DNA of 32,811 nucleotides, taken from positions 1 through 32,811 of the forward strand of contig CADASF010000021.1 in the NCBI GenBank assembly GCA_902790465.1, read 5' to 3'. This DNA comes from an uncultured bacterium. Lineage in GTDB: Bacteria; Vulcanimicrobiota; CADAWZ01. Under the pieces are notes generated by a model that worked only from the letters and a program-made list of their open reading frames with translations, made no database searches and was not told the origin of the DNA. Of this stretch, positions 9,000 through 16,733 are shown one piece after another. Position 1 is the first letter of the stretch. Each line of letters begins with the position of its first letter. The position numbers were made by a program, and so were the translations under genes.

Positions 9000-9933
9000 T
9001 TTCTTTGGTTCAGAAAAATTTTCTCTCTCCATTCTTGAAAAATTATTTGAATCAGGATTTGAAATTGTATCTATTACGACAAAACCAGATGCTCCAAAAG
9101 GGCGTGGGAAAAACAATGCTCCAACAGTTGTATCCGATTTTGGCATAGAACATGGAATAAAAGTTCTAAAGCCAAATAAATTAAAATCAGAAGAATATAT
9201 CCAAGAACTAAAAAATTCAAATGCAGATTTAGCAGTTTTATGTTCGTATGGAAAAATACTTCCAAGAGATGTATTGGAATTGTTTCCAAATGGTTGTATA
9301 TGTATTCATCCCTCTTTATTGCCAAAATACAGAGGAGCAACTCCAATAGAATCAGCTTTAAAAGCAGGAGAAAAAGAGACAGGTGTTTCAATATTCTACA
9401 TGGATGAGGGTTGTGATACAGGGGATATAATAATACAAGATAAAATACAAGTTTTAGAAGATGATACAAGAGAGAGTTTAAGAGAAAAATTAGCCCCATT
9501 GGCTTCAGATATGACTTTAAAAGCAGTTAAATCAATAGAAAATGGAACAGCTCCAAGAATTAAACAAATTGATTCTGATGCTTCATATACAAAACTTATA
9601 AAAAATGAAGATATGGAAATAAATTGGAATACAACATCTGAAGAAATAAAAAATCAGATAAGATCGATTTGGACAGAACCTGGAGCAAGGACAACTTTTA
9701 GAGGAAAAAATTTAATTATTGGACCTGTTCAAATAATTGATGAAATATCAAATTTAGAACCAGGAAGTGTAGTAAAAACAATAAAAAACAAGGGAATTTG
9801 TATAGCTTCAAAAAATGGAACAATTCTTTTAGGTGATGTAAAACCTGAAGGTAAAAAAATAATGACTTCATGGCAATTTGCCTGTGGATGTCAACCAAAA
9901 ACTGGTGAAATACTGGGAAAGGTAAAAAAATGA
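8989..9933 (+). CDS. fmt: Methionyl-tRNA formyltransferase, catalytic Asn replaced by Cys
   Basis: The enzyme formylates initiator Met-tRNA with 10-formyl-tetrahydrofolate. The N-terminal hydrolase domain shows FFGSEKFS (5-12), SYGKILPRDVL (87-96), HPSLLPKYRGATPI (107-120) and MDEGCDTGDI (138-147). The C-terminal domain follows from about 205 and includes a typical LLGDVKPEGKK strand region. Length (314) is normal. In the catalytic motif the family has Asn-x-His (Asn106, His108, with Asp144, in E. coli). Here it reads Cys105-Ile-His107, with Asp143 kept. The Cys codon is TGT at 9301-9303; two base changes are needed to reach an Asn codon, so a simple read error is unlikely. The frame is otherwise intact. 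It ends in an ATGA overlap with the next gene. Confidence 0.93.
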   Translation: MKINFFGSEKFSLSILEKLFESGFEIVSITTKPDAPKGRGKNNAPTVVSDFGIEHGIKVLKPNKLKSEEYIQELKNSNADLAVLCSYGKILPRDVLELFPNGCICIHPSLLPKYRGATPIESALKAGEKETGVSIFYMDEGCDTGDIIIQDKIQVLEDDTRESLREKLAPLASDMTLKAVKSIENGTAPRIKQIDSDASYTKLIKNEDMEINWNTTSEEIKNQIRSIWTEPGARTTFRGKNLIIGPVQIIDEISNLEPGSVVKTIKNKGICIASKNGTILLGDVKPEGKKIMTSWQFACGCQPKTGEILGKVKK

Positions 9934-11588
9934 GAAAAACAACTATTTTTACATTAATAACATTCATTGTATCTATATGTATTTGTTTTTCAACAGTAAA
10001 TGCTCAAAATGATAAAAAACAAAATACAAACAATGAAAAAAAGACAGTAACAGCTCCTATAGTAAAGCCAAACAATGAATTATTAAAAACTTGTAAAGAC
10101 AGAATACAGGCAATTTCCATGGCAATAGAATTATGGGCAAATGATCACAATGGAAAATTGCCAACAAAAGAAGAATTTATCTCTGATGAATTTTTCAAAT
10201 ATGTAGAAAAAACAGGCATTGGTATTGGTCAAAAAAATATGTTTTGTTGTGATGAAGAAAATACATACCAATATTTTCCATTAGGCAACAACTATATGAT
10301 AAAATGTCCAAATCCATGGCTTCACAATGCTTCTGCATATTATTTCAATAAAAACGAAGGAACTGTTACAGCTAAGGGAACTCCAGTTGAAGACAACAAA
10401 ATAAAAGAAGTAAGAGAAGCAAATAAAAAGACAATATTTAATACAACTGGAATAAAAAAGAATGCAGAAGAACGCAAAAAAGCTGAACAAATAGCTAAAG
10501 AGAAAGCTAAAAAAGAACAAATAGCTAAAGAAAAGGCTGAAAAAGAGAGAATAGCCAAAGAAAAAGCTGAAAAAGATAAAGTAGCTAAAGAGAAAGCTGA
10601 AAAAGATAAAGTAGCTAAAGAGAAAGCTGAAAAAGACAAAGTAGCTAAAGAGAAAGCTGAAAAAGACAAAGTAGCTAAAGAGAAAGCTGAAAAAGATAAA
10701 GTAGCTAAAGAGAAAGCTGAAAAAGATAAAGTAGCTAAAGAAAAGGCTGAAAAAGACAAAATAGCTAAAGAGAAAGCTGAAAAAGACAAAATAGCTAAAG
10801 AGAAAGCTGAAAAAGATAAAGTAGCTAAAGAGAAAGCTGAAAAAGACAAAATAGCTAAAGAAAAGGCTGAAAAGCCAATGACTTTAAAAGAAAAAGCCCA
10901 AAAAGAACAAGCTCTAAGAGACAAAGTTGTAAAAGGTCAATGGGTAAATCCAACAGCTAAAAAAGATACAAATAAAGTTCAAAAAACACCTGAACAAATA
11001 GCTAAAGAAAAAGCTCAAAAAGAACAAGCTCTAAGAGACAAAGCATTAAAAGAAAAAACAGCAAAAGAACAAGAAGCAAGAGATAAGGCATTAAAAGAAA
11101 AGGCTGAAAAGGAAAGAATCGCAAAAGAAAAAGCTCAAAAAGAGAGAAAGAAAAATCCAAATGAGCTAACTCCTACAGAAAAAGAAGCAATAATATCTGT
11201 CATAAAAGAATTTTATGATGCCTATGCTTCAAAAGATTTAGATAAAGTAATGGAAATGCAGAAAAATTCAGTTGAAGAATCTGCAATAGAATATGAAAAG
11301 CAAGGCAAAGGAAAAGCCCAAGATGTCAGAGATGCCTATAGAGCAGCAACAAAGGAAATAATGGAACATAAACAGTTTAAAATGCTTCCAATAAACCTCT
11401 CTGATATAACATTTAGAAAAAAAGGAAAACTTTGTAGAGTAACAAGTGTTGTTCCAATCATAGCAACAGAAAGACTTGAAATTGTAGAAGATGGAAAATA
11501 TTTCTTTGTTAGATTGAGAATTGGAGAATTTGTTTTTGAATCTGAAGATGAAAATACTTGGAAAATAAAAACAATGTATCTATATTAA
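9930..11588 (+). CDS. Secreted Lys/Glu-repeat protein with pilin-like and NTF2-like ends
   Basis: Residues 1-25 look like a signal peptide with cleavage after VNA. Residues about 51-133 (CKDRIQAISMAIELWANDHNGKLP, then CPNPWLHN) resemble the globular part of type IV pilin/pseudopilin-like proteins, where a short helix, an N/D-N-G-x-x-P turn and a Tyr/Cys-rich end recur; the pilin membrane helix and prepilin site are missing. Residues 186-315 are thirteen 10-residue units of the type DKVAKEKAEK, probably a long, rigid, highly charged helix, followed by looser repeats to about 408. Residues about 412-552 (EKEAIISVIKEFYDAYASKDLDKVMEM, ending WKIKTMYLY) fit an NTF2/SnoaL-like fold. The start overlaps the fmt stop (ATGA), so it is translationally coupled. 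The likely place is the periplasm or cell surface. A TolA-like spacer role is conceivable, but no TolA membrane anchor or domain is seen. Confidence 0.75.
   Translation: MRKTTIFTLITFIVSICICFSTVNAQNDKKQNTNNEKKTVTAPIVKPNNELLKTCKDRIQAISMAIELWANDHNGKLPTKEEFISDEFFKYVEKTGIGIGQKNMFCCDEENTYQYFPLGNNYMIKCPNPWLHNASAYYFNKNEGTVTAKGTPVEDNKIKEVREANKKTIFNTTGIKKNAEERKKAEQIAKEKAKKEQIAKEKAEKERIAKEKAEKDKVAKEKAEKDKVAKEKAEKDKVAKEKAEKDKVAKEKAEKDKVAKEKAEKDKVAKEKAEKDKIAKEKAEKDKIAKEKAEKDKVAKEKAEKDKIAKEKAEKPMTLKEKAQKEQALRDKVVKGQWVNPTAKKDTNKVQKTPEQIAKEKAQKEQALRDKALKEKTAKEQEARDKALKEKAEKERIAKEKAQKERKKNPNELTPTEKEAIISVIKEFYDAYASKDLDKVMEMQKNSVEESAIEYEKQGKGKAQDVRDAYRAATKEIMEHKQFKMLPINLSDITFRKKGKLCRVTSVVPIIATERLEIVEDGKYFFVRLRIGEFVFESEDENTWKIKTMYLY
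10485..10874 (+). repeat. Thirteen tandem 30-bp coding repeats
   Basis: Each 30-bp unit encodes ten residues of the pattern [DE]-[KQR]-[VI]-AKEKA-[EK]-K. The first three units vary (EQI, EQI, ERI); the next ten are DKV or DKI and differ at DNA level only by few bases (GTA/ATA, GAT/GAC, GAG/GAA). This near-identity suggests recent unit duplication, and the copy number is likely to vary between strains. More divergent units continue past 10874 within the same gene. Confidence 0.95.
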
Positions 11589-11595
11589 GTGAATG

Positions 11596-11627
11596 AAAAA
11601 TCCCCTTCAAAATTGAAGGGGATTTTT
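11596..11627. terminator. Bidirectional terminator between convergent genes
   Basis: AAAAATCCCCTTCAA (11596-11610) and TTGAAGGGGATTTTT (11613-11627) form a perfect 15-bp stem. A-tract on one side and T-tract on the other make it work in both directions. It starts 8 nt after the secreted-repeat gene stop and lies about 20 nt beyond the end of the minus-strand coiled-coil gene. Confidence 0.9.
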
Positions 11628-11646
11628 CATTTAGACTATCAAAAGA

Positions 11647-11916
11647 CTAATTTTCAAATGCTGGTTTTAATCCAGTTTCTTTACAATATAATACATAAGA
11701 TTCATAGAGTCCATTTAACTCATCTTCGAGTTGTTGACGATCAGCTTTTAAATCGCCCATCTTCTCAGACATCTTTGCAATCTTATCTTCCATTTTTTCT
11801 ATTTCGATATTTTTTAATTCATATAATTGTCTTATTCTATCATAAGACATTTCCATTTTTTCTTTTATAAGTTCTCCAGTCATTGTTTTCAATGTTACTT
11901 CGTTACCTTCTCCCAT
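11647..11916 (-). CDS. Small coiled-coil protein, unknown function
   Basis: The 89-residue product is nearly all helical and charged, with heptad-like hydrophobic spacing from about 25 to 75 (YELKNIEIEKMEDKIAKMSE and onward), so it is probably a dimeric coiled coil. There is no signal peptide. I chose the first in-frame ATG at 11916; GGAGG is 14 nt upstream, longer than usual. An in-frame TTG at 11937 would add seven residues but overlaps that GGAGG. A better-placed ATG at 11950 lies in another frame and reads a 9-residue peptide that stops 4 nt before 11916 (separate entry), so the true start could be a coupled restart or a frameshifted longer form. The gene sits between the bidirectional terminator and adk. 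Confidence 0.6.
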   Translation of the reverse strand: MGEGNEVTLKTMTGELIKEKMEMSYDRIRQLYELKNIEIEKMEDKIAKMSEKMGDLKADRQQLEDELNGLYESYVLYCKETGLKPAFEN

Positions 11917-11920
11917 TTTT

Positions 11921-11950
11921 TTAATTATTTCCTCCAAGAACCCAAGCCAT
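11921..11950 (-). other. Nine-codon leader reading frame before the coiled-coil gene
   Basis: AAAGGAG lies 8 nt before an ATG at 11950, an ideal spacing, opening MAWVLGGNN and a TAA stop four bases before the ATG of the coiled-coil gene. Removing one A from the short A-run after its GGAGGA would join it in frame to that gene as MAWVLGGIIKKMGEG. Either it is a translation-coupling leader or the gene carries a one-base shift, natural or from the assembly. Confidence 0.45.
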
Positions 11951-12061
11951 GTTTATATCTCCTTTTTGTCTTTCTTATTTTTTAGAACCTTCTTGCAAAA
12001 AATTGCAATAGCAGATAACAAACCAAATTATTTAATCAGTATATTAATATAAATTTCTTTC

Positions 12062-12697
12062 TTATTTTTCCAACATTTTTTTAATTTCATTCCAAACATC
12101 GTCTATTGGCACAGAAGCATCAACTTCAAATAAAATATTTTTATCTGAAAAATATTTTACAAGAGGTTCTGTCTGCTCTGTATATACTTTCAATCTACTT
12201 ATAATAACTTCCTCTTTATCATCATCACGAATTATAATTTCTCCACCACATTTTGGACAAATATCTGAACCCAACAATTCAACATTATAAACAGAAGCAC
12301 ATTTTTTGCAAACTCTACGAGAAGTAAGACGTTTTACTACTTCAGACTGTTCTAATGATAAATTTATTGCATGATCTATTTTTAAATTGTGTTTTTTTAA
12401 CATCAAATCAAGTTCTTCTGCCTGAACAAGATTTCTAGGAAAACCATCAAGTAAAAAACCTTTTTTACAATCATCTTCTGCAAGTCTTTCTGCCATGATA
12501 GCCAATATGACATCATCTGGAACAAAATGTCCTGCATTTATATAAGATTCAGCCTCAAGTCCAACTTTTGTTTTTTCCTGTATTGCATGTCTCAACATAT
12601 CGCCAGTAGATATATGTGGAATATCAAAAAATTTGCTAATAAAAGCACTTTGAGTTCCCTTACCAGCTCCTGGCATTCCAAGAATAACAAGATTCAT
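12062..12697 (-). CDS. adk: Adenylate kinase, zinc-binding LID type
   Basis: It interconverts ATP + AMP and two ADP in the cytoplasm. The P-loop GMPGAGKGTQ (7-16), STGDMLR (30-36), DGFPRN (84-89) and the long LID domain are clear. The LID has four zinc-ligand cysteines (130, 133, 147, 150), as in Gram-positive enzymes. At 211 residues the length is normal. I chose the ATG at 12697, with AAGGCGG upstream, over an in-frame codon at 12760 that would add a 21-residue hydrophobic stretch and overlap the promoter. In many genomes adk directly follows secY in one operon; here a terminator and a separate promoter lie between them. No map, infA or rpmJ follows. Confidence 0.96.
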   Translation of the reverse strand: MNLVILGMPGAGKGTQSAFISKFFDIPHISTGDMLRHAIQEKTKVGLEAESYINAGHFVPDDVILAIMAERLAEDDCKKGFLLDGFPRNLVQAEELDLMLKKHNLKIDHAINLSLEQSEVVKRLTSRRVCKKCASVYNVELLGSDICPKCGGEIIIRDDDKEEVIISRLKVYTEQTEPLVKYFSDKNILFEVDASVPIDDVWNEIKKMLEK

Positions 12698-12731
12698 ACC
12701 AAAACCGCCTTTTAAAATGTTATTAAATATT

Positions 12732-12760
12732 ATTATAACACAACAAAAAAATATTAGCAA
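12732..12760 (-). promoter_or_regulatory. Promoter for adk
   Basis: On the minus strand TTGCTA (12755-12760), a 17-nt spacer and TATAAT (12732-12737) form a good sigma70-type promoter (4/6 and 6/6 matches). The start would be about 12725, giving a leader near 28 nt before the adk ATG. This agrees with the terminator placed between secY and adk. Confidence 0.7.
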
Positions 12761-12788
12761 TAATTTTTTTATAATATTATTTCAAATT

Positions 12789-12820
12789 TCCAAAATAAAA
12801 TAAATTTATTTTATTTTGGA
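12789..12820. repeat. Perfect 32-nt A/T-rich palindrome
   Basis: Positions 12789-12804 and 12805-12820 are exact reverse complements: TCCAAAATAAAATAAA, then TTTATTTTATTTTGGA. It lies between the secY terminator and the adk promoter. It could be a second, weak transcription stop or a protein-binding site. Being almost all A/T, it could also arise more easily by chance than a mixed sequence. Confidence 0.6.
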
Positions 12821-12875
12821 GTTTGCAAATCAATACATAACCATCAAGGGGCTCTGTGAAAAAAGTCATAAAAAA

Positions 12876-12900
12876 AGCTGTTGGATATTTTCCAACAGCT
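12876..12900 (-). terminator. Rho-independent terminator after secY
   Basis: AGCTGTTGGA (12876-12885) pairs with TCCAACAGCT (12891-12900) over a 5-nt loop. Read on the minus strand, the stem is followed by seven T. It lies 16 nt past the secY stop and ends the spc operon. Confidence 0.88.
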
Positions 12901-12915
12901 ATAAAAAAGCAATTA

Positions 12916-14232
12916 CTATTTTTTCATAAATCCCTGATAATGTTTCATAACTGAACGAGCTTCAAGTTGTTGCATTGTATCGAGGGCGACACCAACAATA
13001 ATAAGTAATGATGTACTACCTAAATAAAAACTTGTGATACCAGTCAAAACCATTATGATATTTGGTGCTATAGCTATCAATCCAAGCAATATTGCAGAAA
13101 TAAATGTTATTCTACTCATTATCTTATTTAAGAATTCAACAGTATTCTTACCAGGTCTTATACCAGGAATAAATCCACCAAACTTTTTCATATTATCTGC
13201 TATATCAGCAATATTAAATGTAATAGCTGAATAGAAATATGTGAAGAAAATTACAAGTAGGAAATATATAAAATTATATAAAAATCCTGAATGAGACATA
13301 AGTTTTGAATATGTAACCGCAATTCCTCCAAGTGGAGAAGAAGGGTCTAATTTCAAAAACTGGATAATTGTTGCTGGCAAATAAAGAACAGATATTGCAA
13401 AAATTATGGAAATAACTCCAGCATTATTTACCTTTATAGGAATAAATGTACTCTGACCACCAGTTACTCTTCTACCTACAACCTTTTTAGCATATTGAAC
13501 AGGAACTTTCCTAATAGCTTGAGTCAATGCAACTATAGCTACTATGAGTAAAAGAGTAATAATAGCAAACATTGTCAACTGCAAGTATGTTTGTATCTGA
13601 TTTGAAGATGCTTTTGCAAGTTTAAATGTATTCATAAGATAATCTGGATATCTCAAAACGATACCAGCAAAAATTATCATAGAAGTACCATTTCCGACAC
13701 CATACTCTGTCATTCTCTCACCAAGCCAGACAAGACACAAAGTTCCAGCAGTCAAAGCCAAAACAACAATGGTTCCATATAAGATACCAGTATAATAAAA
13801 TACTTTAGCTCCACTTGAAGAGGTGTATCTCATAAGACTTATGACTAATACAAGAGCTTGAAGAAAAGCAAGACCAACTGTTCCATAACGAACATATTGA
13901 TTTATCTGTCTGCGTCCCTGTTCTCCACCTTCTTTTTGAAGTTCATGGAGTTTTGGAATAACGACTGTCAAGAGTTGCATAATAATCGAAGCATTAATGT
14001 ATGGAGTAATACCCATAGCAATGATCGAGAAGTTATTTAAAGCACCTCCAGTGAACATTCCTAGGAATTCAAAAAGCTCACCGCTGTGAAGCATCTGTTG
14101 CCATAAAGTTCTGTTTACTCCTGGAACAGTGATATAAACCATCATAACAAACACTGCAAAGCCACCAAAGACTACAAGCAGTCTGTTACGCATTACTCTA
14201 TCGTTCCAAGCGGAGATAAATGATTCAAACAT
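12916..14232 (-). CDS. secY: Preprotein translocase channel subunit SecY
   Basis: This is the pore of the SecYEG complex in the inner membrane. The 438-residue protein has ten membrane segments and family marks: GGALNNFSIIAMGITPYINASIIMQLL (plug and TM2 region), KEGGEQGRRQINQYVRYGT, GERMTEYGVGNGTSMIIFAGI and RPGKNTVEFLNKIMSRIT. The N-terminus is short, as usual. Its ATG shares one base with the rplO stop (TAATG), so translation is coupled. It is the last gene of the spc operon here. SecE and SecG are not in the window; SecD and SecF are. Confidence 0.97.
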   Translation of the reverse strand: MFESFISAWNDRVMRNRLLVVFGGFAVFVMMVYITVPGVNRTLWQQMLHSGELFEFLGMFTGGALNNFSIIAMGITPYINASIIMQLLTVVIPKLHELQKEGGEQGRRQINQYVRYGTVGLAFLQALVLVISLMRYTSSSGAKVFYYTGILYGTIVVLALTAGTLCLVWLGERMTEYGVGNGTSMIIFAGIVLRYPDYLMNTFKLAKASSNQIQTYLQLTMFAIITLLLIVAIVALTQAIRKVPVQYAKKVVGRRVTGGQSTFIPIKVNNAGVISIIFAISVLYLPATIIQFLKLDPSSPLGGIAVTYSKLMSHSGFLYNFIYFLLVIFFTYFYSAITFNIADIADNMKKFGGFIPGIRPGKNTVEFLNKIMSRITFISAILLGLIAIAPNIIMVLTGITSFYLGSTSLLIIVGVALDTMQQLEARSVMKHYQGFMKK

Positions 14233-14675
14233 TAAATCACCTCGACCTTGCCACCTGCTTTTTCAATGGCAGCCTGAGCCGTTTTAGTAAACTTGTTCAA
14301 TTTTACCTGTACTGCTTTTTTTATTTCACCAGTTCCAAGAACTTTAATAGGTGCATTCAAATCTTTAATACAACCTGAAGCATAAAGAGCTTCCGCTGTT
14401 ATAATTTCACTATCACTGGCACAATTTTCAAGAGTATCAAGATTTATTGTAACATATTCAATTCTGTTACGGTTTCTGAAACCTTTAAATTTTGGAAGAA
14501 TTCTATACCATGGTGTCTGACCACCTTCGAAAGCAGGAGCTTTTGTACCGCCAGATCTCTTTCTCTGACCATTTTCACCTCTTCCAGATGTTTTGCCATG
14601 ACAACCTGGACCTCTTCCTACTCTTTTTCTTCTTTTTGTTGAACCAGGAGCTGGATACAAATCGTCTAACTTCAT
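14232..14675 (-). CDS. rplO: Ribosomal protein L15
   Basis: L15 is a late-assembling protein of the large subunit. The N-terminus MKLDDLYPAPGSTKRRKRVGRGPGCHGKTSGRG and the following GQ(K)R-rich, glycine-rich extended arm are typical, and the globular domain from about 70 ends in KAGGKVEVI. At 147 residues the length is normal. GGGAG precedes the ATG. In most bacteria rpmD (L30) lies just upstream; here there is an 89-nt gap with a hairpin instead. Confidence 0.97.
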   Translation of the reverse strand: MKLDDLYPAPGSTKRRKRVGRGPGCHGKTSGRGENGQRKRSGGTKAPAFEGGQTPWYRILPKFKGFRNRNRIEYVTINLDTLENCASDSEIITAEALYASGCIKDLNAPIKVLGTGEIKKAVQVKLNKFTKTAQAAIEKAGGKVEVI

Positions 14676-14701
14676 AATTTTAAACTCCCTTTATCTTTTG
14701 C

Positions 14702-14745
14702 AAATTTCGCAGAAATGTGTTTATAAGTTCATTTCTGCGAAATTT
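14702..14745 (-). repeat. 16-bp hairpin where rpmD would normally be
   Basis: AAATTTCGCAGAAATG (14702-14717) and CATTTCTGCGAAATTT (14730-14745) pair perfectly over a 12-nt loop. It fills the rpsE-rplO gap, the usual location of rpmD. There is no T-run directly after it on the minus strand, so it is more likely an RNA-processing, stability or pausing element than a terminator. Confidence 0.7.
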
Positions 14746-14764
14746 ATAGATTTTTAATTTTTAC

Positions 14765-15265
14765 CTACTGAAGAATTTCATTTGGTGATTTTCCACGAAG
14801 TGCGGAAACTTCATCAATCTTTTTCAATTCCTTCAATGCCTTAATTGTACAGTAAACAATATTTACTGCATTATCTGAACCAAGAGATTTTGTGAGAATA
14901 TCCTTAATTCCAGCCTGTGTAACAACAGCACGGACAGCTCCACCAGCGATGACACCAGTACCAGGAGCTGCAGGTCTAAGCATAACCATTGCAGAACCAA
15001 ATTTTACTGTTGTTTCATGAGGAATTGTTGTTCCAATAATAGGAATAGATACAACATTCTTCTTTGCTTCTTCAGCACCTTTTCTTATAGCTTCTGGAAC
15101 TTCACTTGCTTTTCCAAGTCCTGCTCCAACAAGACCAGCACCATTTCCAACTACTACAAGAGCACTAAAAGAAAATCTCTTTCCACCTTTAACAACTTTG
15201 GCAACTCTGTTGAGTTTTACGACAGTTTCGGTAAATTCTTTATCTCCAGTTTCTATTCTTGCCAT
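14765..15265 (-). CDS. rpsE: Ribosomal protein S5
   Basis: S5 shapes the decoding region and mRNA entry of the small subunit. The 166-residue protein has the double-stranded-RNA-binding N-domain ([39 protein letters not shown]) and the C-domain motif [18 protein letters not shown]. It ends shortly after the conserved RGKSPNEI. It follows rplR by 12 nt. No missing part is seen. Confidence 0.97.
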   Translation of the reverse strand: MARIETGDKEFTETVVKLNRVAKVVKGGKRFSFSALVVVGNGAGLVGAGLGKASEVPEAIRKGAEEAKKNVVSIPIIGTTIPHETTVKFGSAMVMLRPAAPGTGVIAGGAVRAVVTQAGIKDILTKSLGSDNAVNIVYCTIKALKELKKIDEVSALRGKSPNEILQ

Positions 15266-15277
15266 AATTAACCTCCA

Positions 15278-15637
15278 TTAGAATTGAATACCGGCTTCGC
15301 GCATACTGTCAGCCAAAGCAGCTATTCTTCCGTGATATTTGTAACCGCCTCTGTCAAAGACCAACTGGGTAATTCCTTTTTCTTTCATACGTTCTGCCAT
15401 TATGGTTCCGACTTTTTTGGCTTTTTCTGTCATTGTCAATCCTTCTTCAAAACCCTTTTCAAAAGAGCTTGCAGAAACAAGTGTGTGACCAGCTTCATCA
15501 TCTATAAGCTGTACATAGACATGACGAAGACTTCTGAATACAGAAAGACGTGGGAGCTCGGCAGTGCCGCTTAAATGTTTGCGGAGTCTCGCATGTCTTT
15601 TTTGTCTTAAAAAATTACGGGAGATTTTATTAATCAT
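15278..15637 (-). CDS. rplR: Ribosomal protein L18
   Basis: L18 binds 5S rRNA in the central protuberance. The basic N-terminus (RQKRHARLRKHLSGTAELPRLSVFRS) and the C-terminal FDRGGYKYHGRIAALADSMREAGIQF are diagnostic. Length 119 is normal. An AAGGATG site precedes the ATG. It sits between rplF and rpsE, the standard spc order. Confidence 0.97.
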   Translation of the reverse strand: MINKISRNFLRQKRHARLRKHLSGTAELPRLSVFRSLRHVYVQLIDDEAGHTLVSASSFEKGFEEGLTMTEKAKKVGTIMAERMKEKGITQLVFDRGGYKYHGRIAALADSMREAGIQF

Positions 15638-15658
15638 AACCGCACATCCTTCTTAAAT

Positions 15659-16216
15659 CTATTTTGCAGCCTTACCGGCTTTTCCGAGTTTTTTGATTAT
15701 AACTTCATTTGCATATCTAAAACCTTTGCCTTTATATGGCTCTGGAGGTCTGATAGCTCTGATATCTGCTGATACTTGACCAATTTGCTCTTTGTCAATG
15801 CCACTTACTTTTAAGTGAACAATACCTTTTTCAGCAGCTATTTCAAATGTGATTCCATCAATAGGTTCTATTACTACTGGATGTGAATAACCACATGAGA
15901 TTTCGATTCCTTTACCCTTTGGAACAATTTTATAACCTGTTCCAACGAGATCGAGCTGTTTTGTATAACCTGTAGAAACACCAACAATCATATTGTTTAA
16001 TAGTGTTCTTGTCAATCCATGAAGAGCTCTCTCTTCTTTAGTATCTGTTGCTCTCTCAACTTTTATAGAACCATTGTCAATAGATATTTTCATATCTGGA
16101 TGGAAAGTCTTTGAGAGTTCACCTTTTGATCCTTTGACGCTTACATGATTTCCGTCAGAAATTTTTACAGTTACGCCGGACGGAATTGTAATTGCTGCTT
16201 TGCCTATTCTTGACAT
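15659..16216 (-). CDS. rplF: Ribosomal protein L6
   Basis: L6 has two related domains that bind 23S rRNA near the sarcin-ricin loop. The start MSRIGKAAITIPSGVTV and the C-terminal signature PPEPYKGKGFRYANEVIIKK-like region (about 151-175) are clear. At 185 residues it is of normal length. It lies 15 nt after rpsH. Confidence 0.97.
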   Translation of the reverse strand: MSRIGKAAITIPSGVTVKISDGNHVSVKGSKGELSKTFHPDMKISIDNGSIKVERATDTKEERALHGLTRTLLNNMIVGVSTGYTKQLDLVGTGYKIVPKGKGIEISCGYSHPVVIEPIDGITFEIAAEKGIVHLKVSGIDKEQIGQVSADIRAIRPPEPYKGKGFRYANEVIIKKLGKAGKAAK

Positions 16217-16231
16217 CTTACCAATTCCTCC

Positions 16232-16636
16232 TTACCAAACATAACCTAATACTTCGCCACCAACACCATTAAGTTTGGCGTTTTTACCTGTCATGACACC
16301 TTTAGATGTTGACATTATAACAACTCCAAGACCACCTAGAATACGAGGGATCTCTGCTTTTGGTGCATAAATACGAAGTCCTGGTTTACTAACTCTTTTG
16401 ATTCCAGTTATAACTCTTTCACGAGCTGGACCGTATTTCATTTTAATTCTTATAACTCCCTGAGCAGCGCCTTGAGGATTTATAAGCTGATAATCCGCAA
16501 TAAAACCTTCTTCTTTCAAAATCATAGCAATATGCTCTTTGATTTTGGAAGCAGGAACGTCAACCTGTTCATGATATGCAACATTTGCATTTCTTACACG
16601 AGTGAACATATCGGCAATAGGATCTGTCATTCCCAT
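16232..16636 (-). CDS. rpsH: Ribosomal protein S8
   Basis: S8 binds the central domain of 16S rRNA, and in E. coli it represses the spc operon by binding its mRNA. The 134-residue protein starts [17 protein letters not shown] and ends with the signature [27 protein letters not shown] chose the ATG at 16636: GGAGG lies 9 nt upstream. An earlier in-frame start at 16672 would add 12 unrelated residues and overlap this site. The 268 nt before it, back to rpsN, are non-coding and structured (separate entry). Confidence 0.97.
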   Translation of the reverse strand: MGMTDPIADMFTRVRNANVAYHEQVDVPASKIKEHIAMILKEEGFIADYQLINPQGAAQGVIRIKMKYGPARERVITGIKRVSKPGLRIYAPKAEIPRILGGLGVVIMSTSKGVMTGKNAKLNGVGGEVLGYVW

Positions 16637-16733
16637 AAAAATATTCCTCCACAAAGTGATTTGACTTGACATTTCCCTTAGAAAAGAGATTCTTGGTTTG
16701 CCGAAATTAGCAGTTTATAGTTTATTATATCTG

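Noticed and set aside
10340-10924. Long minus-strand open frame with SFSAFSLA repeats
   Set aside because: It is the shadow of the tandem Lys/Ala/Glu repeat of the plus-strand gene and has no ribosome-binding site.
11589-11870. Plus-strand open frame beside the secreted gene
   Set aside because: It runs through the terminator and opposes the minus-strand coiled-coil gene; no start site.
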